From contig OX421498.1 in assembly GCA_949126835.1 (NCBI GenBank), positions 33,711,299-33,775,298 of the forward strand: DNA of 64,000 nt. The letters are read 5' to 3'. Positions 12,201-20,574 of this stretch are shown in pieces (positions within the stretch are counted from its first letter, which is position 1; the number at the start of each line of letters is the position of its first letter). The notes under the pieces were generated by a model. That model did not search any database. It saw nothing but the letters and a program-made list of their open reading frames with translations, and was not told the origin of the DNA. The position numbers and the translations under genes are program-made. This DNA is from Anisus vortex (taxonomy: Eukaryota; Mollusca; Gastropoda; Planorbidae).

Positions 12201-15200
12201 TTCATAAACAGTCCTAATCTCCATACTCTGTCGTATGCTTGCTGGAGGTCGATGAAGACAGCGGTGGTATGTTTGTTGTTTTGGAAGCCTTCTACTGTTT
12301 CTTGCATGAATTGGTGCAGATGGTCTTCAGTTCTGTTTGCTTTCCTAAAACCTGCCTGTGTGTTGTGCAGTGATTTTGTGCGCTCCAGCCACCAGTATAA
12401 CCTAGCGTTGACCATTTTTTCAGCTAATTTGCCTATTGTTGGTGTTAAGGAAATAGGCCTATAACTTTTTGGATCATCAGGTGGTTTATCATTCTTGAGT
12501 ATAGGTATGATACTTGCTGTTTTCCATTCTTTTGGCAATGACCCTGTCATCCAAGTAGTGTTGATGTATTTTAGTAAAACTTCCTTAGATGTGTGGCCTA
12601 ATCCCTGTAACATTTCATTTGTTATTCTGTAAAGGAAAAACTCTCAGTTAACTCTGTAAATGGAATTATTCTTACAAAGTATAACTTTAAAACAGTTTTG
12701 TGTTTGCTAACGAGGATCTTCTGCAAAAAGTTGGCTCGTCAAAGAAATATGTTCTCTAATTAATAAAGATGATTATAATGTATTAATTGTAGAATCGACT
12801 GTTTAATTTTAAAATAGTATTTTATTGTTGCATTTCAAAAAATAACTGTCATTGAATTTTTATTTCATTTTATTTTTTGCATGAGTTTTTCTTAGTTAGT
12901 TTACCAATTGATATTTATTGGCAACTATTGTAGTATCATTGTCCTGATTCCTGGTTAAATCCGCATTCAAATGAAAATGATTCAAATTAAACATTCAGTG
13001 CGTGCTCCTTTTTGCCCTCTATGTCCTCCTTTTTGTCTCTCAATGTCTTCCTATTGGTACCCATGTATCTGGCAACCCTAGGCGAGTGTCCCTGAGTTAC
13101 CTAGCTCTGATGTAGAGATGTTAAACGAAAACCGGAATACCGGATTCCGGTTTTGAAACTGAAAACCGGTTTTGATTTTTAAAACCGGATTTCGGTTTGT
13201 TGGTTGGAAGGTAATCATTACTTCAAGTAGCACACCTTTTGTTTTTGTGTTTTTTTTGTTCTGATGGAAATGAATCTAATTTGTCTTAGATTTTGTCTTT
13301 CTTTTTTCTCCAAATACCAACTATGGCTTGCGATAAAAACAACATCAAACCAAATGTTAAGTTACAGTTACAATTAGCAGGATTTTTTATTTACTTGTCG
13401 GCTCATCTTTTAGATTTCCGCTTCTCTTTGATGACGCTACACCATCGTCTATCTAGACTGACGAATGCCGACGACGACGACGGACTCTTTGATGTACGCA
13501 ATAAAGAGACGCAAACTAGTTTTGTCCTTTGACCCTGAACAATTCGGCTAGAAACCGCGTCTGTGCTTTATTATGAAAGGCACTTTTAAATACACATTCT
13601 TTTCATTGGTGCCACGCGATCATTTTCATCATTACATTATTTACAAATCTAGATCTAGACTAATTCCACGGTGTACAAATTTTTTTTATCACTATTAAAA
13701 GCTATTATCGGTTTTAATCAATTAGCCCAGATTTTATTTTTGTTCTAAAGAATGTTATGGTATGGTGTACAAAATCATATTGTATTCAGACATATCAACC
13801 TCTTGAATACCCTGCAAACACTAATTAAGTTTGATCTATTTTTCAAATATTCCTATAAAGCTACGCACATTTGGCTTCTCCGGCCTGTGACTTGTGACAT
13901 TGCGTAGGGGGGGAGGACCAAAATCCGGTTATAAACCGGTTTTGTAGATCCAAAAACCGGTTTTGAAAAAAAAACGGTTTTAACATCCCTACTCTGATGA
14001 GTACCTGACATTAGCTTGGGCAAACTAAAGGCGACTGGACATTTTGCTTGTCACACAATTCAATAGTATCCATGTCCACAGAAACTGATGAAAGCTGCAT
14101 CACATGCCCTATGGATCAATTTGGTCCAACTTGATTATTCTACTTTTACTTGGGTTTGCTAACTTAGTTTTTTTAATCAAATAAACAATTGGCCTATATA
14201 CAGTTATTATGAAACACTAAAGCATTTGTTGCTGCTTTTATGTTATTGATAAATTTTTTTTTTCTTGTTTTTAAGTCAGAACTTAGGAAAAAGCTGGATC
14301 GTTGTCCTAATGAGGATGTTAATATGGATCTACTACATATTTTAGTTTGTTATGATGGCTGGTTTAAATGTATTTTAAAAGTGCTGAATGATCCAGAAAT
14401 CAAACAAGGACATGTGGCCCAAGCATTTGAAGTCTTAAAAAGTTTGTTTTTGTTTTTTTATAATAAATATACTATATTATTATATAGATATATTATATAC
14501 TGTATACCATTACATAATTATTAATTATTTTAAACATAACTCGTTATAGTCATGGATCATTCATGAAAGGTACATTTCTTCACAGGAAAGCATGACCTAA
14601 AGTGGAATCAAGAGCATCCTAAGGTTAGCAGTAACGAAAGAAATTAACCATAATGTTGCTAGTCAAGTCAAAAGGTCTAAATAAATAGTAAATGACTCAA
14701 TGCATATCTTGTCTATTAACGTATAGATGCTCCCTTTAAAGAAAGACTTTTGCCTCCAAAGCTTAGTTATGAGTTACATTTTTTATTGTAAAATTTTTTA
14801 CTGGTTTTAGGTATTTAATTTTTCATAAATAATTCAGGCAACAGGGGGGAGTTCATGATAATTTTGCAAAACATGATTACCTCTAATTTAAGAATTCTTC
14901 TTTACATTTTTAGTTTCACTCAAAGGTTTTCCATTATTAATATAGCTGATTTTTATTTGGTACTTTTTCTTTGTCATAATAAATATTTTGTACTTTTCTG
15001 AATGAATAGACAAGCTTATTTTTAGATTTGTCTTTTTCTATTTTGTTCAATTTAATTTTAATTATACAGTAAAACTTCAGTTTTAGTTGACTTTGTTTTT
15101 TTGTCAATTTGTTATGCTTGGCTTTTGAAGATTTTAATGCTGTTTCTAGTGCCAAAAGACCAAGAGTTACCCTAGAAAGTATATTGAAACCCAACTTACT

Positions 15201-18149
15201 TTTGGATGGGTATTCTTACTCAAACAATAATATCTGCACTTCTCTTTCCCCTCCTCATCATTTTCCCTAGACCAAAATAGAGTGTTTAGATATGTAGATG
15301 CCATGTTGTATGATTATTTATTCTTTGTACTAGTCTATTAGTCTTTATGCATATCTCTATCTATCTATCTATCTATCTAGGCCTATCTATCTAACAATTT
15401 ATCTGTCCATCTGTCTGTCTATCTAGATCTAGATATATATAGAAATAGATAATAGATATATAGGACGGTGAAGCAGGGCTCACAGTTTTCATGGCTAAAG
15501 CTAAAGCATATTAGGAGACTCTGTGGCCAGCGCAATGCCTTAATTGCCACCTTTACTCCCCCCCCCCACCCAATGTCAGTTACTTTTCAGAGCTGGGTAG
15601 ACTCAGGGACACCCTCCAGACCCTAAATCCAAGCCTTTACCAGGATACAAGTATTCCAGTCAAACAAACTGGCACTAGACCACAATCATCTACATAATGT
15701 TTTTTACATTTTTGTGTGGATTAAACTATTGTGTAATAATCTATATGAATTAAAAAATAGTGGATATTATAGCTCCTTGTAGAATTCTTGATTTTTGTAC
15801 TTTTAGGATCATTGATGAGAACAGTTTAAAATGTCCTCAATTAATCAGAATGATCTGAATCTTTTTGATACAAAGGACCAGAAATGCCCAAAAAAAAGAA
15901 TTTTTTTTTTAGTACCAGTAATCTAAGTGTGATCTTTATCAAACACTTAAAGGACAATTTTATTAATATGGTAGTAATATTTTAATATGTGTTAATTACT
16001 ATGTATTCATATTGTCTTAACCTTTTTTATACCTAGATTTGGAGATCTATTTTATTTGTATTATATATTATATTTGACTAATTTTATAATATTTGTAATG
16101 AAACTCTTTAGTATTTCTTGTCCAGATTGATGAAATACCTCCAGTTTCAGAGCCAATAGTTTCTCAGGCAACAGATAGTGCTACCAATGAAGGATACGGT
16201 AAGTAACGTAGTCTATTTATAGTCTTTGGCCTCAACACATTTTGTAAAGGCTTTTGTTATGTTTTTGATAATATGTCTTTATTAATAATAGCTACATCAA
16301 ACATAAACAATAATAAGTAAATACAAAACAGTGGAGAGAGGACGAGCCACCTGTTGACCGGTGGGCGGACGTCATGACTCTCTGGTCATACGCTATGCCT
16401 CTTGCGTTCCTTTTTTTAATGTCTATTAATCTTCTTTCTTTTAATTTTTTTAAACCGAAAATGGCATAAAAGTTTTCTCCTCTTTTGTGTTTAATCTCAT
16501 TATTTGTTGAAAGGTTGAAAATGGTGGATTTTTTAAAGGTTGATGATGTGTCCATTTCATCAGTAAAATGTAGCAGTATTTTAATTTTAGTCCAATATTT
16601 GGTTGATTTTAGGACAAGTTTGATTATAGGTCAAAACTTTAAAATTAGATCAATATTGAGCACATAATATTTGGTCAAAAGTTAAATGTTTGAAATCAGG
16701 CACAGAGATATGAATCAAGATGTTTAATTAATGGACAGGATATTTGGTCAAAATGTCCAAAAATGTACAGAAGCTGGGATAGTTATAGTGTGCTTATAAA
16801 AAGTTAATAAAATGGAAAATGTAAAGATTTGTTTTGAAAAGAAAGAAATACTGGACTTAGTGATGCTTTTGACAGAACTTCTATCTGTAACAAAAATTGT
16901 TTGTGTGTTTAATGGCTGCTGATTGTGCTAATTGAATTTTAAAATAGTGAAATTTTAGTTAATTTGTTAAATTTCCCCATGACTTACATTTATACATCAT
17001 TTTTTTTTCCAATCAGTAGCTAGCGATATGCCTAGTACAGAAACCAATGGAGTTTTAGAAGATTCTGTTGTTAATAGAAGCCTGTGTTCAGACTCTGTGG
17101 GGCCCTTTGCAAGCAGACGCAAACACAAAGAATGTTCAATGACTGGTGGCACTGGGCAATGTCATATCCTCAACATTGACTTGACAGCAGATCAAAATAA
17201 AGACCAACACCTGTCAGGTAAAAAATACTAAAAATGATGAGAGAAAACTAGATATGTGCTCAATGAATGTTTAACCTTCAATAATTTTACAATTTTCTCT
17301 GATGTATTTTTGCTTGACGCATAAAAATAATATTTTTGCTTTTTTAAATTCTAATTAGCAGCTACAGATTTGCCAAGTTTAGAGACAAATGGAGTTTTAG
17401 AAGAGTCGGTTGTTAATAGCAGCCTATGTTCTGTTCCTGTGGGGGCCTTAACAGACTTGAGCTTAAGTGAAAGCAAAGAATGGTCAATGACAGGTGGTAA
17501 AGGGATGTGTTATGTCTGTAATATTGAATTGACCTCGGAACAACATAAAGACCAACATCTGACAGGTAGAAGCCATAAGAAAAGATTAGAAAGAAATTCT
17601 TTGGATGGTGGAACTGAGGTTGACACTTCTCCAGCAGAGGGGGGTGAGACTGTTGATGACGCTGAGAGAAAGGACATTAAGTTCTGTCATGCTTGTAACC
17701 TGTTACTGACGTCTCCAGAACATGCCAAGCAACATTATGACGGCATAAAACATAGAAAAAAAGTTGATGCCCTGAAGAAAAATGTAACTGCATCAAAAGA
17801 CATCTCTTTCTCCGAAGGATCTGTTAACACTGATGACGATGAAGATGGCAATGCACTTGAGATTAACGATCCTAAATTTTGTCATGCCTGTGATCTAGCT
17901 CTTACGTCCCCTGAGCATGCAAAGCAACATTACGACGGTAAAAATCACAGGAAGAAAGTTGATGCCCTTAACATAAAGCCTGCCTTGGTTAGCACTGTTC
18001 TACCAGCAGTAGGTGATAATGAAATATATTCACTAGATGCTAGCGGTAAAGGCTGTTGCAAAGTTTGTGACGTTGTGTTTACTTCTGTTCAAAACGCTCA
18101 TGATCATTTAAAGGGAAGAAATCATGAGAAAAAAGTGTCCAATAAATAG
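9088..18149 (+). CDS. CARD-like plus U1-type zinc-finger protein (putative dsRNA-linked immune adaptor or sensor)
   Basis: Exons: 9088-9294, 14276-14441, 14586-14623, 16126-16198, 17017-17217 and 17359-18149. All have GT-AG ends and the phases (0, 1, 0, 1, 1) join into 491 codons plus stop. The ATG is preceded in frame by TGA at 9067. Residues about 33-130 look like a death-fold CARD of the RIG-I/MDA5 kind: an amphipathic YIQDLF helix, IVPANFLL, VLTNRDI, then LLHILVCYDGWFKCILKVL, where the GWF-x3-L-x2-L pattern before the last helix is characteristic. An acidic, Ser-rich linker follows, then a decayed finger (exon 5) and four C-x2-C-x12-H-x5-H fingers starting near residues 279, 338, 403 and 462. 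Known: CARDs recruit signalling partners by CARD-CARD contact, and JAZ/ZNF346-like U1 fingers bind dsRNA. Inferred: a cytosolic or nuclear RNA-linked signalling protein. The CARD call rests on pattern matching, and another death-fold domain is possible. Confidence 0.75.
9818..13080. mobile_element. hAT-type MITE carrying an internal LINE insertion
   Basis: It starts TAGGGTTGTCAGA and ends TCTGGCAACCCTA, inverted repeats with one mismatch. It is flanked by GGTGAGTG (9810-9817) and GGCGAGTG (13081-13088), an 8-bp duplication with one change. After removing the LINE at 10185-12630 about 800 bp of AT-rich, non-coding MITE remain. Confidence 0.75.
10185..12630 (-). pseudogene. 5'-truncated LINE with reverse transcriptase and RNase H (I/Jockey-like)
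   Basis: On the minus strand, broken frames read in order: reverse transcriptase fingers and palm (12613 to about 11600, with SYRPISLTPTIGKLAEK, FIDLQQAYDRVW, LPQGSALRC and the catalytic VYADDLLIW); an RNase H domain (about 11200-10664, with IYTDGSAF, AEVDAMIIALE, ITDSQSAL, WIPGHIGIPGNEKAD); and a Cys/His cluster CRRCPCPPETVDHFLLEC (about 10430). RNase H downstream of reverse transcriptase fits the I group of LINEs. The endonuclease end is missing and at least two frame changes separate the segments, so it is dead. The 3' end is a GAA-type simple repeat. A 14-bp target duplication with one mismatch (10171-10184, 12631-12644) bounds it. Confidence 0.85.
13113..13991. mobile_element. hAT-type non-autonomous DNA transposon, copy 2
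   Basis: It has the same ends as the element at 323 (TAGAGATGTT here, AACATCCCTA at the right) and the same AAAACCGG-rich subterminal sequence. It is flanked by a perfect 8-bp duplication, CTCTGATG, at 13105-13112 and 13992-13999. It is 879 bp long. It keeps the MACDKNNIKPN start and differs from copy 1 by a roughly 43-bp block after it. Confidence 0.85.
14276..14441 (+). CDS. Exon 2 of the CARD/zinc-finger gene: second half of the CARD
   Basis: The acceptor is a T-rich tract ending TTTTTAAG, and the frame starts SELRKKLDRCP. It carries the most diagnostic part of the domain, LLHILVCYDGWFKCILKVL. The donor is A|GTTTGT in phase 1. The following 38-base exon (14586-14623, acceptor TTCTTCACAG, donor AAG|GTTAGC) is required to bring phase 1 back to phase 0 for exon 4, which supports the reality of all three. 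Confidence 0.72.
15352..15425. repeat. ATCT/GTCT microsatellite
   Basis: A run of TATC/TCTA tetranucleotides, passing into TCTGTCTGTC, lies in the intron between exons 3 and 4 of the CARD/zinc-finger gene. Confidence 0.8.
15463..15685 (-). mobile_element. SINE copy, minus orientation, truncated head
   Basis: The sequence GGTGAAGCAGGGCTCACAG, then CTCTGTGGCCAGCGCAATGC, GAGCTGGGTAGACTCAGGGA and a degraded B-box region, matches the reverse complement of the SINE at 28395. It contains a C-run in the body. Confidence 0.7.
17017..17217 (+). CDS. Exon 5: duplicated, decayed zinc-finger exon (possible cassette)
   Basis: This 201-base exon is phase 1 at both ends, so it can be skipped without breaking the frame. 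Its product parallels the start of exon 6 residue for residue (TNGVLEDSVVNRSLCS versus TNGVLEESVVNSSLCS, and DQHLSG versus DQHLTG), so it arose by exon duplication. Its finger is decayed: the second Cys of C-x2-C is Leu (CHIL versus CYVC), and the exon ends before the final His. It is probably non-zinc-binding. Confidence 0.65.
17359..18149 (+). CDS. Exon 6: four U1-type zinc fingers and C-terminus
   Basis: This terminal exon encodes four fingers, all C-x2-C-x12-H-x5-H: CYVC, CHAC, CHAC and CKVC. Fingers 2 and 3 are nearly identical (LTSPEHAKQHYDG in both, each ending HRKKVDAL), pointing to recent internal duplication. Basic HKK/HRKK/HEKK tails follow each finger, as is common in dsRNA-binding U1 fingers. 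The acceptor has the tandem form TTAGCAG, so splicing after TAG (17359) or CAG (17362) would differ by one residue. The stop is TAG at 18147-18149. Confidence 0.82.
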
Positions 18150-18932
18150 AAGTGACTATTAACTTTTCTTGCATACTGCTAAAAGTATTGTAATAATTCA
18201 GATTGAAGATAAATTGCCCAAGACACAATATTTGATCCAACGTCTGTTGCTGTTTAAGTTATGATTCAGTACCGGTATTGTTTTACAAGTATTTTTGATA
18301 AGTAATAATTTTTTTTATTTATTTATTAACTTTTTTTTTACAAAAATATAAATTCAGTTTTCCATGTTGTCTTTTTGTGTGTACAGATTTGTTTATAAAT
18401 TGACTAGTAATTTATTCATGTAAATGTAAAGAATTTTGTAACTGTGTGTGAGCAGTTATTCATTTGCAAGATTTCTGTGAAATTTCAAATATACAAAAAT
18501 AATTATGGATTATTTATATATAAATTCAATGTTTTTAATGCTTGCATACTTGAACTTTGAACTCCTCTATTAAAAACAACATCAACATGGTGGCTTGAAG
18601 TTTTTTATTTTTACATTTTGTACACATATATTCTTTTTGTAAATTAGACAATACCATGGTAACATCAATCTTGGTCACCCAAACATTCATTGTGCACAAT
18701 TTTTCATGACATAAAAGACCCTTGTTTTTTTGTTAACTATAACGTCTTTTGTGTTCAGGGTTTAGATATTTTATTTTGCAAGCTTTCAAGAGATCACTGT
18801 GTATAATTTTGTGTCCCAGCATGCTGCACCACTCAAAGAGAAGCAGAACTCTGTGATAAGATTTCCTTAATTTTAGTTGGAGATACAAATCATTCAATAA
18901 AATATTATGATGAAGTCTACCTAGGCTAATTT

Positions 18933-19117
18933 GATTCCATTATAGCAATGCATAATTGCAGGCTGTGTTGATTCCATTATGGCAATGCATAATTGCAGGC
19001 TGTGTGTTGATTCCATTATGGCAATGCATAATTGCAGGCTGTGTTGATTCCATTATGGCAATGTATAATTGCAGGCTGTGTGTTGATTCCATTATGGCAA
19101 TGCACAGTTGCTGGCTG
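18933..19117. repeat. Five-copy minisatellite, 37/39-bp units
   Basis: Units begin GATTCCATTATGGCAATGCA and end GGCTGTGTT or GGCTGTGTGTT, alternating 37 and 39 bp; the last is degraded. It lies about 0.8 kb past the stop of the CARD/zinc-finger gene and may fall in its 3' UTR or just beyond. Confidence 0.85.
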
Positions 19118-20230
19118 TTTTTTTAGCTGTCAAGTTTAATAAAAATCTGTGGGCAGAATGCAAGATCCACAACCAGCTCACTGTTTGTAATTAAGTTCTC
19201 CCTAATAACCCCACACCCAAAGAAAAAAAAAATAATCAAAGAAAAACCACACACTGCTGTAAAGAATCTTATTGCAGCCAAATTGAACCAACCTATAATA
19301 ATTTATTTAAGTCCTGACACTATTCTTCTTGTGTAACCCTTTTTAATATTTTCTCAATAAGAACTTGTTCCTACATAAAAAAACACAACAATCAATAAAG
19401 AAAAAAAGAAGAAAATTGCTGGATTTACATCTATTGAATATTTTATGTATAATTATAACCTGACAAATAATTCTATCCTACTAACAGTAACAGCTGCCAC
19501 TTCATTCTCTTCCAATTATGTTCAATCACTCAAAGTACATTCATATGAAAAAATAAATGTATAATACACAAAGTATTAATAACAAAAAAATACGACTTAA
19601 AGGAAACACACAAAAAAACAACTTTTGTTATGTTTATAACAAAAAACATCAAAAACATACAGATGAATTTCTACGTTGATGAGTTCAGAATGACGAAATG
19701 AAATTTTCAGATCAGTCTCTGGGTGTCAGTTGTGTAATTTCCGATGGTCAAATTTCTCGAGTACAACAAGTCTGTGGTGAGTTAAGGTTTTAATTAAGAA
19801 AAGCAAACAAATATTACATTTATCAACAATATTTATATGCCATAATATGTAGATATAAGAAATAAAAACGCAATACAGAGTATTATTTAAATTTATTGAA
19901 AGAGAATGAAATAATTATTTAGATTGTCATTGTCCATTCAAACTCAATGTGTAAGAGGGTGTAATTAACATAAAATTGAAAGTTAAAGCCTTTAATAAAA
20001 TAAAACTTTACTCAAGGAATCCCTTAGTAAACAAATTAAGCAACAACTTTGATCTGAAACAATTTCACAGACAAAGTTAACCCTTGCAAGTCTATTTTAA
20101 AAAAAATATTTCAATAAACTATGCATAGTAAAATAGTTCTGTATTCTACAAAGCAGCTTGTAAGCTGACTGGGCTATAATTTACACCAATATATATCTAG
20201 CCAAATAGTCTATACATATTTACTAAGTAG
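19118..20230. other. Convergent intergenic region, no gene seen
   Basis: AT-rich sequence between the plus-strand CARD/zinc-finger gene and the minus-strand MED18 gene. It holds scattered AATAAA and TTTATT that could serve as poly(A) signals for either strand. No coding exon is recognised. Confidence 0.4.
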
Positions 20231-20487
20231 TGACTAGACTAACTTGGCTATGATTCCACTAGTATTAATATATATAGTTAGACTAACTTGGCTATGATTC
20301 CACTAGTATTAATATATATAGTTAGACTAACTTGGCTATGATTCCACTAGTATTAATATATAATATATAGTTAGACTAACTTGGCTATGATTCCACTAGT
20401 ATTAATATATATAGTTAGACTAACTTGGCTATGATTCCACTAGTATTAATATATAATATATAGTTAGACTAACTTGGCTATGATTCC
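20231..20487. repeat. Six-copy minisatellite, 44-50-bp units
   Basis: Units carry GACTAACTTGGCTATGATTC, then CACTAGTATTAATATATA with variable TA length. It lies about 90 bp past the MED18 stop codon, so it is probably transcribed as MED18 3' UTR. Confidence 0.85.
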
Positions 20488-20574
20488 CACGAATATTTTT
20501 AGTTGTACAGTTGTATACTCTACAAAGCAACTCATCAGCTGAGTTGGCTTTCATTCAAATCATTATTAATTTGT

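Larger units (their letters stand above)
9762..14150 (+). mobile_element. SINE split into three pieces by two hAT-type insertions
   Basis: Pieces at about 9762-9817, 13081-13112 and 13992-14150, read in order, rebuild the SINE body seen intact at 4541 and 28395: B-box GGTTCAAATCC, GGATTTGTTCCC, CCCTGAGTTACC, then GTACCTGACATTAGC and a GATCAATTTGGTCC tail. The breaks coincide exactly with the 8-bp duplications of the two hAT-type elements. It lies in intron 1 of the CARD/zinc-finger gene. Confidence 0.8.
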
